Notes: generated by a model from the sequence alone, not told the origin. 64,000 nt of DNA from Bacillus sp. FSL K6-3431 (GCF_038002605.1 NZ_JBBOCT010000001.1:2418001-2482000); one strand, 5' to 3'; counted from the stretch's first letter, positions 27,119-38,918 are shown. Translations and numbers: made by a program.

Positions 27119-29971
27119 TTATGCATCCTGAACAGACATAGTTTGGTTTTCAACCATATTATAAATTAAGTCTGTAAGTTGGTTTGCCATGTCTTTTTCA
27201 ATATGTCGACCGGAATGTTGTTCAATCCGCTCAGCAATCTGTGTCAAGGTTTTATAACCACTTCTTTCTGATTGTTTAGCTTGTTTTTCCTTATTTTTTT
27301 TAAGGAAGTCTTCCATCTTCTCAAAATGTCGCTGTGCATTATCTAATTGAGCGAGCAATGAATTTTGAATTCCTTTATTCAGAACAGAGCTTTTTACTAG
27401 TTCTTCAATTTCATCAAGATTTGCATTTTCTTTTCCAGGGAATCCTCCCGTTTCAAAATAAGCCTTTATTTCCTCTTCTGATAAAGTCATATCATCATAA
27501 ATAAGTAACTCATCGATCAGTCCCATATAAGGAGTATCCCAATAGTTTACACCTAAACCAAACGAAGCATTATTCGAGGTAAACACATTCGGAAATCCAG
27601 TATTGGAAAACTTTCGAGTGCCGTTAACGTATACATCAATTTTTCCTTCTTCAACTGTAAATGCCAAGTGTGTCCACTCATTCGTACTTATCGCCAAACC
27701 GGTAGGTGCATCATACCAAGTTTCACCAGACCATAACATCGTTTCACCATCTACTGGACCTTTCGGAACAAGACTAATCCAATTATTAGTAGCTGTCGCT
27801 CCAAAGAATGTAGTTGTAAAATCAGTTATCTCTTCAGGTTTAAGCCACAATGAAACAGTGTACTTATTGCTCGAAATTAAGCCGCTTGGCAGTAAGATAC
27901 CCGATTTACCATCAAAGAAAGCAGCTTTACCACTCTTCCCGTCAGAGTATGTTATTGTTCCACCAGTATTGTCGATTCTATCTCCAGTAATTGTTCCCGC
28001 TTCCACATTTTTTGTCTGATCTTTTAAATCGCCATCAAATGGATAATAAGCTACTAGTTTAGCATCTTTACCGGCTAAAACAATGACCATAAATGTTTTT
28101 GTAACTGTAATATCACCGTTAGTGATTGTTGCAGTGAGCGTAACAGTTATGTTGCCCATACCCGATTCTGGTCGATTGACGACTCCTTGTGCGGAAACTA
28201 CATCGGCAGTGGAAGATTGCCAAGAAATTTTAGTCCCACCTGCTGCTTGTGTTGGCAGTGTTAAATTAGCTATCACTCCACTTGTATCACCTAAACTTAA
28301 TTCATCTTTAATAATCGCTACAAGTTCTTCAACTGTACGATCTACTGTCTTAATAGCCCAAATTGATTCACCTTTATTTGATAAAGCTGTAAATGTCATA
28401 CCATAGCTTTCGCTAACCGAGCTCCACTGACGTAGAAACACACCTTTGTATATGTCGTTGTCAACAGTCAATGTAGCATGATAATCATCGGTTAGTTCCC
28501 ATATACCATTACCTAGTCCGGAAACAGTCCCATCCTCATTTAAAGTAATAGTAACGGAATCTTTAATCACGTTAGAATTATCTTTTCCATGGTTAACAAA
28601 TTGATATGCTCCAACTAAATCTTCTCTACTAACTTTACCAAGTGTTTCACCTGCATACCTATATGGTGCCACTACAGGCCAGCCATCTTCATTCATAAAC
28701 ATTTGATGAATTCGAAGTTCATGTGCCTCGCCTTTTTGTGGGAAACGTGTATGAAAAACCAACAATTGCTGACCTGTTTCAGGATCAAGGTAAACGGAAT
28801 TATGGCCTGCAGATACATAACCATAACCAATACCTGTGCCAGGATCTCCAACTTTTCTTTTAAATAGGAAGTGGCCCATCAGCTTATTACCATACGGAGA
28901 ATGATCTATATTACCAGGTAAAACAGCATTTTGTTCCATTGCATCAACATACGGACCTTTAGGATTTTTAGACCGGAACAGCCTCATATTATATTCGCCA
29001 TCAGCGCCTAACCAGCCATAAGTCACATATAAATAATAATAGCCCGTATTTTTATCATAGACTACATAAGGACCTTCACCTGATTTTCCAAATCCACCAG
29101 ATATTTTCGTTCCAAAATATCGATCAATGAGTCTACCATCTTCTGTAGTCCCATCTTTGCCTGGATAAATAGCTTTACCCGTAGCTTTATCGATTTCAAG
29201 GATAAAAATTCCTCCTGACCAAGACCCATATGTCATCCAAAGCTTACCTTCTTCGTCATAAAACAAATTTGCATCAATCGCATTTGGAAAATTACCATTA
29301 GCATATGAACCATTATTATTAAACCAACCAGATCTTTCTCCAGCTAATGTACCATTATCAACCAAGCCTTTAATATTTGTATTTGTCCATTTTTTATTAA
29401 CCTCACTTTCAGCATCATATGCTTCATCTTTTGTAAAACCTGAATAGACAATAGTATTCACATACTTATACGGTCCTTCAATGTTTTTAGAAACCGCATA
29501 ACCAATAGCGGAACGGATATATGTAGAGGAGGCACTATAATACATCATATAAGCACCTTTTGTTCCATCCTCATTGAGATAGTTCTCATTCCAGAAAGCT
29601 TCTGGAGCCCAAACTGAAAATCCACCTTTACTATCAGCGTCATTCTCACCGGCCCACGTAAAAGAACCCGCTAGATTTTTTGATAAATCTCCATATATTG
29701 CATTTCCAGGTGTAGTGTACCCATTAGTAAATCTAGTCCAATTCATTAAATCTGTTGACTTGGCAGCATCAATATGAGAACCAAATACATAATATGTGTC
29801 ATCTTTTTTAATAATAGATGGATCGTGAACCGAAACTTCCTTAAATACAGGAGGGTCTGTTTGTTGGTACATATTTTTATCATCCTTATCGCTTGCAAAT
29901 ACAGATCCGGGTATAGCCAATAGAATGCCTAAATATAAAATCACGATTCTACCAAAGCCTTTTTTCCTCAT
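27119..29971 (-). CDS. Secreted multidomain GH43 arabinanase (AbnB-like)
   Basis: The signal peptide (1-26) is followed by a GH43 five-blade propeller with the three expected acids: Asp50 (VSVHDPSII), Asp233 (NAIDANLFYD) and Glu299 (SGEGPYVVY). The propeller and following beta domain (about 40-540) read very much like Bacillus subtilis AbnB, an endo-1,5-alpha-L-arabinanase. Then come a bacterial-Ig-like domain (about 545-635, EELVAIIKDELSLGDTS), a LamG/concanavalin-like domain (about 640-830, LVAYYPFDGDLKDQ) and a charged helical tail (about 850-950, KKNKEKQAKQSE). The added domains may bind carbohydrate or the wall. No sorting motif LPxTG. Acts outside the cell to produce arabino-oligosaccharides for the importers. 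Confidence 0.92.
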   Translation of the reverse strand: MRKKGFGRIVILYLGILLAIPGSVFASDKDDKNMYQQTDPPVFKEVSVHDPSIIKKDDTYYVFGSHIDAAKSTDLMNWTRFTNGYTTPGNAIYGDLSKNLAGSFTWAGENDADSKGGFSVWAPEAFWNENYLNEDGTKGAYMMYYSASSTYIRSAIGYAVSKNIEGPYKYVNTIVYSGFTKDEAYDAESEVNKKWTNTNIKGLVDNGTLAGERSGWFNNNGSYANGNFPNAIDANLFYDEEGKLWMTYGSWSGGIFILEIDKATGKAIYPGKDGTTEDGRLIDRYFGTKISGGFGKSGEGPYVVYDKNTGYYYLYVTYGWLGADGEYNMRLFRSKNPKGPYVDAMEQNAVLPGNIDHSPYGNKLMGHFLFKRKVGDPGTGIGYGYVSAGHNSVYLDPETGQQLLVFHTRFPQKGEAHELRIHQMFMNEDGWPVVAPYRYAGETLGKVSREDLVGAYQFVNHGKDNSNVIKDSVTITLNEDGTVSGLGNGIWELTDDYHATLTVDNDIYKGVFLRQWSSVSESYGMTFTALSNKGESIWAIKTVDRTVEELVAIIKDELSLGDTSGVIANLTLPTQAAGGTKISWQSSTADVVSAQGVVNRPESGMGNITVTLTATITNGDITVTKTFMVIVLAGKDAKLVAYYPFDGDLKDQTKNVEAGTITGDRIDNTGGTITYSDGKSGKAAFFDGKSGILLPSGLISSNKYTVSLWLKPEEITDFTTTFFGATATNNWISLVPKGPVDGETMLWSGETWYDAPTGLAISTNEWTHLAFTVEEGKIDVYVNGTRKFSNTGFPNVFTSNNASFGLGVNYWDTPYMGLIDELLIYDDMTLSEEEIKAYFETGGFPGKENANLDEIEELVKSSVLNKGIQNSLLAQLDNAQRHFEKMEDFLKKNKEKQAKQSERSGYKTLTQIAERIEQHSGRHIEKDMANQLTDLIYNMVENQTMSVQDA

Positions 29972-30090
29972 ATTTTCTCCACCTCTCTTTTTTATTCTGA
30001 GGTGCTCCTACTGACATGTAATGACACCTTATTATTGCGTTCATTATCATTTAAATAGATCTAAAGATGACATTTAATAAAGTGAAACTT

Positions 30091-30278
30091 CCATCAGTGG
30101 GGTTTTTGTTCATCCCCACTGATGGTTAAGGAACTCAGGCTAAGGTCGCCGCGTCCTGCGGCAACGCCTGAGTGACCAACATCCTGTTGGCCTGAACTAA
30201 TCGGGCCTTTACGGGCAGTTATCCCCCACTTATCCTTCTTCGATTTCTCTAAGTCTTGAAGTGGGGGTTTTACTGCCC
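30091..30278 (+). ncRNA. Bacillaceae-1-type structured RNA
   Basis: Four consecutive hairpins are visible. Hairpin 1: CCATCAGTGGGG (30091-30102) with its exact complement (30114-30125). Hairpin 2: CTCAGGC/GCCTGAG (30134-30140, 30165-30171) enclosing GCCGC-GTCCT-GCGGC (30148-30162). Hairpin 3: CCAAC-ATCCT-GTTGG (30176-30190). Hairpin 4: GGGCAGT plus CCCCCACTT (30213-30231) pairing with AAGTGGGGG plus ACTGCCC (30259-30278). The two loops GTCCT and ATCCT fit the RUCCU terminal-loop rule of the Bacillaceae-1 RNA motif, and only on the plus strand. Function of that RNA class is unknown. It lies between abfA end and the arabinanase start. Confidence 0.75.
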
Positions 30279-30320
30279 GTTAATCTGCGATAAAATTGAA
30301 AATTCAGTCTCAAATAAATA

Positions 30321-30346
30321 TCAGGTAGTACTAATCAACTACCTGA
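30321..30346 (-). terminator. Stem-loop after abfA
   Basis: TCAGGTAGT and ACTACCTGA form a perfect 9-bp stem with an 8-nt loop 22 bp after the abfA stop codon. The following minus-strand tract TATTTATTTG is only moderately T-rich, so termination may be partial. Confidence 0.5.
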
Positions 30347-30367
30347 CTTCATTATTTACTTAAAACT

Positions 30368-31873
<1,506 letters not shown>

Positions 31874-31897
31874 TCAACTCATCCCCTTCGAAAATTT

Positions 31898-32176
31898 TCA
31901 ACAAATTACTGATGATGCCTGAAACCACTTTGGATCATGTGGAAATGGGCATTTGCTCGTAGCAATCTTTGCTTGATAATGTACGAGGCCACCACTATGT
32001 TTACAAGTAGTACCATATTGAAGCGAGGGGCAACTTCTACAAAGGAGAAGCCGCTTCTCGTAAATAAAATCTGGAACGATCATTTTCCCAGCCCGCACGG
32101 CATCAAGCACCATATCTTCTAATACTTCATCCGCAACAATGACACTTTCTGTACATCCCTTACATAAATTATTCAT
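31898..32176 (-). CDS. Small Cys-rich protein (DUF6171-like) between two GH51 genes
   Basis: The 92-residue protein has Cys pairs LCKGC (4-8) and LCRSC (45-49), a Cys-His pair TTCKHSGG and a final SKCPFPHDPKW, so it could bind a metal ion like a zinc ribbon. The arrangement resembles proteins annotated DUF6171, whose role is unknown. It is 13 bp after one GH51 gene and 24 bp before the next, with its own AAGGGGCG site. Position suggests that its product is made with the arabinose enzymes; what it does I cannot say. Confidence 0.7.
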   Translation of the reverse strand: MNNLCKGCTESVIVADEVLEDMVLDAVRAGKMIVPDFIYEKRLLLCRSCPSLQYGTTCKHSGGLVHYQAKIATSKCPFPHDPKWFQASSVIC

Positions 32177-32189
32177 ATGAGAACGCCCC

Positions 32190-33677
32190 TTATTTCACAG
32201 CCAGAACAACAACTGACATTGGCGGTAGCGAAACAGAAAGTGACTGTCCATCAGCTTTCACATCAGTGAATTCAACTGGTTTTACATTTTCAGGCTGTTC
32301 AAATGTATTATGAGCGTTCATTTCACTAGCAGTTAAAATTTTCCCTTTGATATTAGCAGATGTTAAATCAATCCCACGAAGATCGACATCAATATTAGTA
32401 GCATTTAGATGATCGAGATTGCATAAGCTAATATGAATCACTCCGTTGTCATCTTTTGAAGCAGAAACACTCGTTTGTGGTAATGATTGTCCGTCAAGTT
32501 CATATTTATCATAGCTTCCGTCAACAGCCAACAAAGTAGCATCATGGTGAACTTTAAACATTTCGAATACATGATATGTTGGAGTTAATAGCATTTTTTC
32601 GCCTTCTGTCAAAATCATCGCCTGTAAAACGTTAACTGTTTGCGCAATATTCGCCATTTGCACACGGTCAGCATGTTCATGGAAAATATTAAAATGCAGT
32701 CCTGCAACAAGGGCATCACGAATTGTATTTTGCTGATAAAGAAACCCTGGATTTGTACCTGGTTCTGGATCAAACCATGTGCCCCACTCATCAATAATTA
32801 TACCGATTCTTTTTTCAGGATCATACTTGTCCATAATCGTGCTATGTTTCGTGATCAAAGTATCCATATGAAGCGCCTTCTGCAATGTGATAAACCATTC
32901 ATTTTCAGGGAAATCTGTGGCCGATCCTTTGCCATCCCAGAATTCTCCTGGAATCGTATAATAATGTAGACTAAGACCATCCATCATCCGAGCTGCATTT
33001 TTCATGAGCACTTCTGTCCAGTTGTAATCGTCTACATTTGCACCTCCAGCGATTTTGTAGAGATGGTTATCACCGTAGTTACGGACATATGTCTGATAAC
33101 GTCGGTACAGATCTGCATAGTATTCGGGACGCATATTGCCCCCACAACCCCAGTTTTCATTCCCAACACCAAAGTATTTCAACTTCCAAGGCTCATCTCG
33201 TCCATTTTCTTTTCGCAAATTCGACATTGGGGACTCGCCGTCAAATGTCATGTACTCAACCCACTCAGACATTTCCTGAACTGTCCCACTTCCAACGTTC
33301 CCACAAATATACGGTTCAGTATCTAACATTTCACATAGCATCATAAATTCATGTGTACCAAAATGATTATTTTCGACTAATCCGCCCCAATGGGTGTTGA
33401 TCATTCTCTTTCGATCTTCACGAGGACCGATTCCATCTTTCCAATGATACTCATCAGCAAAACAACCACCTGGCCAACGTAAAACAGGAATATTTAAATT
33501 TTTCAACGCTTCCAAAACATCATTTCTAATGCCGTTCGTATTAGGAATCGTTGAATCCTCGCCAACCCATATCCCTTCATATATCCCTCGACCTAAATGC
33601 TCAGCAAAATGACCGTAAATATTTTTATTAATGGTTCCTTTTTCCACATCCGCATTAATAATCACATGATTCTTCAT
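32190..33677 (-). CDS. Second GH51 alpha-L-arabinofuranosidase
   Basis: A 495-residue GH51 enzyme with acid/base Glu174 ([10 protein letters not shown]) and nucleophile Glu297 ([10 protein letters not shown]). Its sequence differs clearly from AbfA (for example [18 protein letters not shown] against [18 protein letters not shown]), as with the AbfA/Abf2 pair of Bacillus subtilis, where the two differ in preference for branched or linear arabinan oligomers. No signal peptide. Start ATG with ATAAGGAG. Gap to araA is about 110 bp without clear signals. Confidence 0.92.
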   Translation of the reverse strand: MKNHVIINADVEKGTINKNIYGHFAEHLGRGIYEGIWVGEDSTIPNTNGIRNDVLEALKNLNIPVLRWPGGCFADEYHWKDGIGPREDRKRMINTHWGGLVENNHFGTHEFMMLCEMLDTEPYICGNVGSGTVQEMSEWVEYMTFDGESPMSNLRKENGRDEPWKLKYFGVGNENWGCGGNMRPEYYADLYRRYQTYVRNYGDNHLYKIAGGANVDDYNWTEVLMKNAARMMDGLSLHYYTIPGEFWDGKGSATDFPENEWFITLQKALHMDTLITKHSTIMDKYDPEKRIGIIIDEWGTWFDPEPGTNPGFLYQQNTIRDALVAGLHFNIFHEHADRVQMANIAQTVNVLQAMILTEGEKMLLTPTYHVFEMFKVHHDATLLAVDGSYDKYELDGQSLPQTSVSASKDDNGVIHISLCNLDHLNATNIDVDLRGIDLTSANIKGKILTASEMNAHNTFEQPENVKPVEFTDVKADGQSLSVSLPPMSVVVLAVK

Positions 33678-33789
33678 CGAATTCTCCTTATAGAAAACTT
33701 ATTTTTAATATAGCTTATTTAGTTCCAAAAACTTGTAACACAGTAATTACCTCGACTTCACCATCGGTAGAGGCGCTTCTATCTTCCTT

Positions 33790-35268
33790 TTATGAGCGAT
33801 AAAGTAAATCGTTCCACCGTAATTCGTTTTGAAAAGCATGAGTGTTTGTATTGTTATTGATCAAGACTGATTCGATTCCGACAAGTTCGGCAAAATCTTT
33901 TAACTGTTCAGGCGTTACTTTATAGGAGAAGCATGAATGATGCGCGCCACCAGCAATAATCCAATTCTCTGCTGCTTGGGCAAGTGAAGGCTGTGATTTC
34001 CAAAGCACTCGTGCAACAGGAAGTTTCGGCATTTCTTTTTCAAGTTTCACCGCATCTACCTCATTAATCACTAATCGGAATCTGTGACCGATATCGATAA
34101 TTGATGCATTAAGCGCAGCTCCACTTGCCCCATCAAATACAATTCTAGCTGGATCTCCCCTATCGCCAATGCCTAAAGGATGCACTTCAATAGTCGGCTT
34201 TGTAGCTGCTATCGTTGGACATACTTCAAGCATATGCGACCCGAGCACAAGCTCATTTCCAGGCTCAAAGTGATACGTATAATCTTCCATAAATGATGTA
34301 TCTTTACCATCAGCAATGATTTTCATCAAGCGTACGAGTGCAGCTGTTTTCCAATCACCTTCACCAGCAAATCCGTATCCTTGCTCCATTAGTCTTTGTA
34401 CAGCTAGACCTGGAAGTTGTTCCATACCATGTAAGTCTTCAAATGTTGTCGTAAAAGCAGTGTAGCCACCTGCCTCTAAAAATGTTTTCATAGCAATTTC
34501 AATTTTTGCCTGATAGCGAATCGACTCTATATCGCTGTCTCCCTTGCTAACGATGTCATAGCTTTCTTCATATTCAGTCATCAACTGGTCTACTTCTTGC
34601 GCTGATACATCATTGACAAGTTGAACAAGATCACCAATTCCATACCCATTTACAGTCCAGCCAAGCTGAATTTGCGCTTCCACTTTATCGCCTTCTGTTA
34701 CAGCAACTTGGCGCATATTATCGCCGAAACGAGCCACTTTCAAATTTTGACTTTCGTTAAAAGCTACCGCGGTCCGCATCCATCCGCCGATTCGTTCACA
34801 TACCTCTTCATTTTCCCAATGGCCAACGACTATTTTTCGTGTGATATTCATTCTGCTACCGATAAATCCAAATTCACGGTCGCCATGTGCAGATTGATTC
34901 AAATTCATAAAATCCATATCAATGCTATCCCATGGAATATCACGGTTGTATTGAGTATGTAAATGAAGTAGCGGTTTCGTCAATGCTTTTAAGCCTAAAA
35001 TCCACATTTTAGCTGGTGAAAATGTATGCATCCAAGTGATAATACCGGCACAGTTTTCATCCGCATTTGCTTCTAGAGCTAGTCTACGAATTGCATCAGA
35101 TTCTTTGACAACAGATTTAAACACAACTTTATAAGAAACGTTTGGATTGCTATCAATCCCAGCCGCCATCTCTTTCGAATGTTCTTCCACTTGAAGCAGT
35201 ACATCTTCTCCGTATAGCATTTGGCTACCAGTTACAAACCAAAATTCATAGGATTTCGTCTTTAACAT
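33790..35268 (-). CDS. araA: L-arabinose isomerase
   Basis: Converts L-arabinose to L-ribulose with Mn2+. The 492-residue protein begins with the typical EFWFVTGSQMLYGEDVL and has HTFSPAKMWI, the E-rich metal region (FTTTFEDLHGMEQLPGLAVQ, GEGDWKTAALVR) and GGAHHSCFS near the end. AAGGAGG before the ATG. It follows araB and araD in the same direction. Confidence 0.96.
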   Translation of the reverse strand: MLKTKSYEFWFVTGSQMLYGEDVLLQVEEHSKEMAAGIDSNPNVSYKVVFKSVVKESDAIRRLALEANADENCAGIITWMHTFSPAKMWILGLKALTKPLLHLHTQYNRDIPWDSIDMDFMNLNQSAHGDREFGFIGSRMNITRKIVVGHWENEEVCERIGGWMRTAVAFNESQNLKVARFGDNMRQVAVTEGDKVEAQIQLGWTVNGYGIGDLVQLVNDVSAQEVDQLMTEYEESYDIVSKGDSDIESIRYQAKIEIAMKTFLEAGGYTAFTTTFEDLHGMEQLPGLAVQRLMEQGYGFAGEGDWKTAALVRLMKIIADGKDTSFMEDYTYHFEPGNELVLGSHMLEVCPTIAATKPTIEVHPLGIGDRGDPARIVFDGASGAALNASIIDIGHRFRLVINEVDAVKLEKEMPKLPVARVLWKSQPSLAQAAENWIIAGGAHHSCFSYKVTPEQLKDFAELVGIESVLINNNTNTHAFQNELRWNDLLYRS

Positions 35269-35317
35269 AGGATTTCCTCCTTGGGTTCAATCAATATTTA
35301 TCTTGATCTTTCTTTAG

Positions 35318-35402
35318 GGTTTGCCCCCCACCTCTAAGCGAAGCGTAGGTGGAAGTTACCAATCAAGTAGGGTAATTCCCCGATGTTTCAGCTTGCTGTA
35401 AC
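35318..35402 (+). repeat. Hairpin-bearing intergenic repeat, copy 1
   Basis: The araD-araA gap holds GGGTTTGCCCCCCACCT, a hairpin CCACCT/AGGTGG (35329-35334, 35347-35352), then GATGTTTCAGCTTGCTGTAA. A related but shorter arrangement occurs at 44014-44060: GGGTTT, CCCCTACTT and GATGTTTCAATTTGCTGAA in the same order. The pair looks like copies of one small repeat, perhaps an IS200/IS605-related end or a processing signal within the ara operon. Confidence 0.5.
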
Positions 35403-35406
35403 GAGT

Positions 35407-36102
35407 TCACTTCTGTCCGTAATATGCTTTGGGTCCGTGTTTACGCAAATAGTGTTTGTCCAATAGAAACTGATCCATTGCTCTCACTTGAGGGTTTAAC
35501 TGAATTGTATGGAACGCCATTTTAGCCACTTCATCTAGTACAACTGCATTATGAACAGCTTCTTTTGCATCCTTTCCCCAACAAAATGGGGCATGTTCCG
35601 CAACGAGTACCCCCGGCATCGCTTTCGGGTCAAGGTCCAATTGTTGAAATGTCTCAATGATGACATTTCCTGTTTCCAATTCATAAGCATTTTCTATTTC
35701 TTGCTTGGTAAGCGGCCTAGTGACCGGAACTTCACCATAATAATAATCAGCATGGGTCGTACCAAGTGCCGGAATTGGCCGGTGCGCCTGTGCCCAACTT
35801 GTCGCCCATGGTGAATGAGTATGGACAACACCTCCAATTTCACTGAATGCCTTATAAAGTGCAAGATGTGTCGCCGTATCGGATGAAGGACGCATATCAC
35901 CTTCAATCACATTTCCTTCTAGATCAACAACAACAAGGTCTTCCAATAACAAATCATCGTAAGCAACACCGCTCGGCTTAATAACAACAAGCCCTTGGCC
36001 GCGATCTATACCACTTACATTTCCCCATGTAAAAGTGACGAGCCCATATTTCGGTAGTTGCAAGTTCGCTTGCAATACTTCCTGTTTTAAAGATTCAAGC
36101 AT
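35407..36102 (-). CDS. araD: L-ribulose-5-phosphate 4-epimerase
   Basis: A class II aldolase-fold enzyme that turns L-ribulose 5-phosphate into D-xylulose 5-phosphate. Visible motifs are [56 protein letters not shown] with the zinc-binding histidines, and the C-terminal [12 protein letters not shown] that is typical of AraD. Length 231 is standard. AGGAGG precedes the ATG; the araB stop is 21 bp upstream. Confidence 0.95.
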   Translation of the reverse strand: MLESLKQEVLQANLQLPKYGLVTFTWGNVSGIDRGQGLVVIKPSGVAYDDLLLEDLVVVDLEGNVIEGDMRPSSDTATHLALYKAFSEIGGVVHTHSPWATSWAQAHRPIPALGTTHADYYYGEVPVTRPLTKQEIENAYELETGNVIIETFQQLDLDPKAMPGVLVAEHAPFCWGKDAKEAVHNAVVLDEVAKMAFHTIQLNPQVRAMDQFLLDKHYLRKHGPKAYYGQK

Positions 36103-36123
36103 TGTAATTCCTCCTATTCCAAA

Positions 36124-37791
36124 TTAGAGGGTGTTCTTTTTAATATTTTTTAATGTTTTCATCACGTTGTTTTCGCCACGTCCAAAATAGTTATATAGCC
36201 TTTCATATTCTGCATAGAGTAATTCGTATACTTCAGCATTTTTTACTACGGGTTTATATATTTCGTCTTTTACTCCGCCCATTATATTTGCGGCATCTGT
36301 AATATTGTTGTAGCCACCACGTTCACTACCAGCTGCAACGGCACCAAACATCGCAGATCCTAACGCCGGCGTTTGTGATGAAGCTGAAATCTTAATTTCC
36401 ATATTTAAGACATCGGAGTAAATTTGCATCATCAATGCATTTTTCTCTGCAATGCCCCCACATGCATATATTTCGTTGACAGGTACGCCATTATCACGAA
36501 AGGCATCGACAATAATTCTTGTACCGTATGCAGTTGCTTCAATTAATGCACGGTATATTTCTTCTGGCTTAGTCAAAAGCGTCGATCCAATCAATACACC
36601 TGTTAAATCAGCATCTACAAGTGTTGATCTATTACCGTTCCACCAATCAAGGGCTAAGAGACCGCTTTCTCCTACTTCCAATTTGCTCGCTTTTTCTGTC
36701 AAAAGCACGTGGATATTCATGTTCTTTTTTTCGGCTTCTTCATAATAGCTTGCTGGTACACAGTTCTCGATAAACCATTCAAAATGGTCTCCAACACAGG
36801 ATTGTCCAGCTTCATATCCCATATATCCGGGAAGAACACCATCTTCCACTACTCCACACATTCCCGGAACAATTTTTTCTTCTTCACCAAGTAAAACATG
36901 ACATGTTGACGTGCCCATGATCATTAATAATTTACCCGGTTCAGTAATTCCGACCGCTGGGATTGATACATGTGCATCCACGTTGGCAACTGCTACAGCT
37001 GTTCCAGGATTTAAGCCAGTTAATTCAGTAGCTTTATCCGTAATTTCACCAGCTTTTGAACCCATTGAAAAAATCTCGTTGGAAAGCTTCTCTTCGACAA
37101 CATTTTCTAATCGTGGATCAAGCGCTTTAAAGAATTCCTTTGACGGGTAACCTTCTTTCTTATGCCAAATTGCTTTATAGCCCGCGGTACAACTGTTTCT
37201 TCTAATTTCGCCTGTCAGTTGGGATATGACCCAATCCGCCGCTTCCACGATTTGATCTGCTGCTTCATAGATATCTGGTGCTTCATTTAAGATTTGCCAT
37301 ACCTTCGGAATCATCCACTCCGAAGAAATTTTCCCACCATAGCGTTTTAGAAAATCTTCTCCACGCTCTTCCGCAATCTCATTCAAGCGATTCGCTTCAT
37401 CTTGTGCCGCATGATGCTTCCAAAGCTTCACATAACTATGTGGATTGTCACGCCATTCATCCAACATACATAATGGAGTTCCATCTGCTTTTATCGGCAA
37501 AACCGTACAAGCAGTGAAATCGATGCCAATTCCAATTACATCATCAGTCGATACTCCAGATTCCTGCAAAACTTTAGGAATCGTAATCTGCAAAACTTCT
37601 AAATAATCATTCGGGTGTTGCAGTGCCCAATCATTTTCTAGTTTTGTTTCGCCATCAGGTAAAAATTCATCCATTACCCGATGTGTATATTCTTTCACCA
37701 CTGTTGCGACTTCGTTACCAGACGCTACTTCTACAAGTACCGCTCGTCCGGATAGGCTTCCATAGTCAACGCCGATTGTATATTTGGCCAA
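36124..37791 (-). CDS. araB: Ribulokinase
   Basis: An FGGY-family kinase of 555 residues that phosphorylates L-ribulose. It starts with the phosphate-binding [16 protein letters not shown] and has [32 protein letters not shown] and [13 protein letters not shown] at 37791 is the start, 8 nt behind AAAGGA; no better ATG exists. First gene of the araBDA-abf operon, under an AraR-like operator. Confidence 0.95.
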   Translation of the reverse strand: MAKYTIGVDYGSLSGRAVLVEVASGNEVATVVKEYTHRVMDEFLPDGETKLENDWALQHPNDYLEVLQITIPKVLQESGVSTDDVIGIGIDFTACTVLPIKADGTPLCMLDEWRDNPHSYVKLWKHHAAQDEANRLNEIAEERGEDFLKRYGGKISSEWMIPKVWQILNEAPDIYEAADQIVEAADWVISQLTGEIRRNSCTAGYKAIWHKKEGYPSKEFFKALDPRLENVVEEKLSNEIFSMGSKAGEITDKATELTGLNPGTAVAVANVDAHVSIPAVGITEPGKLLMIMGTSTCHVLLGEEEKIVPGMCGVVEDGVLPGYMGYEAGQSCVGDHFEWFIENCVPASYYEEAEKKNMNIHVLLTEKASKLEVGESGLLALDWWNGNRSTLVDADLTGVLIGSTLLTKPEEIYRALIEATAYGTRIIVDAFRDNGVPVNEIYACGGIAEKNALMMQIYSDVLNMEIKISASSQTPALGSAMFGAVAAGSERGGYNNITDAANIMGGVKDEIYKPVVKNAEVYELLYAEYERLYNYFGRGENNVMKTLKNIKKNTL

Positions 37792-37855
37792 ATAAGCACA
37801 TCCTTTTACTTTTTTACTAATCGCCCAAGTGATCTAGTGTATCTTTCGAAACACG

Positions 37856-37871
37856 ACTTGTACGTATAACC
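37856..37871 (-). promoter_or_regulatory. AraR-like operator upstream of araB
   Basis: ACTTGTACGTATAACC matches 12 of 16 positions of the AraR box ATTTGTACGTACAAAT, including the full TTGTACGTA core. It lies about 65 bp before araB and just downstream of the likely promoter, so binding would block transcription until arabinose releases AraR. Confidence 0.7.
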
Positions 37872-37879
37872 TACTTTTC

Positions 37880-37908
37880 ATTTTATCATGTGGATTTTTT
37901 TTATCAAT
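37880..37908 (-). promoter_or_regulatory. Predicted araB promoter (extended -10)
   Basis: The minus strand reads TTGATA, then 16 nt, then TGATAAAAT, in which TG plus TAAAAT fits an extended -10 box. The AraR-like box starts a few bases downstream. Coordinates are approximate to one or two bases. Confidence 0.45.
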
Positions 37909-37958
37909 CAAAATCTTGCAAGTTATTTATTTGATTCTAATAATTGCAAAGTTTCTGT

Positions 37959-38918
37959 TCACTTTGTGTCCGGTTTAGGAGTCCCAAAGTTTGGCGTACC
38001 ATCTTCATTCCACTGAATAACTTTTACGCGTGCATGACGATTCGGATCGTACAACGGCTCTCCTTCAATTTCCTTGTAACTTCTAGCATGATAGACAAGT
38101 ATATCCTGGGAGCCATCCTCTGAAACAGTAAAACTATTATGCCCCGGACCATACTGACTATTTTCTTCAGAGGTAGTAAAAACAGGTTCTGCTGTTTTTA
38201 CCCATGACTTTGCGTCTAATAAATCACTGTTTTCATCTGCTGTTAATAAACCCATACAATAGTTAGAGTCTGTTGCACTTGCTGAGAATGTCATGAAAAT
38301 ACGACCATTTCGTTTAATTATTGCAGCACCTTCATTAACTAAATAACCAATCTTTTCCCAGTCATATTCAGGAGTAGTAATACACACATGCTCTCCCTTA
38401 AGTGTCCATGGATTCTCCATTTCAGAGATATAGATGTTAGAGTTCCCTACTATTTCAGGGTCTTTTTGTGACCATACATAGTATCTAATTCCCTTGTGCT
38501 CAAAGGTTGTGGCATCTAGCGAAAATGATTCCCATTTCGTTTTTACTTGGCCTTTTTCCACCCATTTACCTTCTAACGGATTTGAGGATGAGTTTTCTAG
38601 TACAAACATGCGATGATCAAATAGACCATCTTTTGTTTCAGATGTACGTGCAGCAGCGTAGTACACATACCACTTTTCATCGATATAATGAATTTCTGGT
38701 GCCCAAATATTCGCGCTCATTAACCCTGTTGCATGCTTGTACCAAATCGCTTTCACCTCAGCATCTGCTAATCCTTGTATAGAATCAGAACGTCGTAGTT
38801 CAATCCTGTCATATTCCGGAACAGAACCTGTGAAATAGTAATAACCATCTGTATGTTTATAAATCCAAGGATCTGCTCTTTGTTCAATAAGTGGATTTTT
38901 TACATTTAATTCATTCAT
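37959..38918 (-). CDS. Intracellular GH43 exo-alpha-L-arabinofuranosidase-like enzyme
   Basis: A single-domain GH43 protein of 319 residues without signal peptide. The three acids are Asp16 (EQRADPWIY), Asp135 (SFSLDATTF) and Glu196 (YLVNEGAAI). The set ADPW, APEIHYID and YLVNEGAA resembles the subfamily of exo-1,5-alpha-L-arabinofuranosidases (GH43_26). It stands just upstream of araB in the same direction and would trim imported linear arabino-oligosaccharides. AAAGGGG before the ATG. Xylosidase activity cannot be excluded. Confidence 0.85.
   Translation of the reverse strand: MNELNVKNPLIEQRADPWIYKHTDGYYYFTGSVPEYDRIELRRSDSIQGLADAEVKAIWYKHATGLMSANIWAPEIHYIDEKWYVYYAAARTSETKDGLFDHRMFVLENSSSNPLEGKWVEKGQVKTKWESFSLDATTFEHKGIRYYVWSQKDPEIVGNSNIYISEMENPWTLKGEHVCITTPEYDWEKIGYLVNEGAAIIKRNGRIFMTFSASATDSNYCMGLLTADENSDLLDAKSWVKTAEPVFTTSEENSQYGPGHNSFTVSEDGSQDILVYHARSYKEIEGEPLYDPNRHARVKVIQWNEDGTPNFGTPKPDTK

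Noticed and set aside
27603-28406. Two plus-strand frames of more than 100 codons
   Set aside because: They are antisense to the LamG and Ig-like part of the GH43 arabinanase, which is clearly coding on the minus strand.
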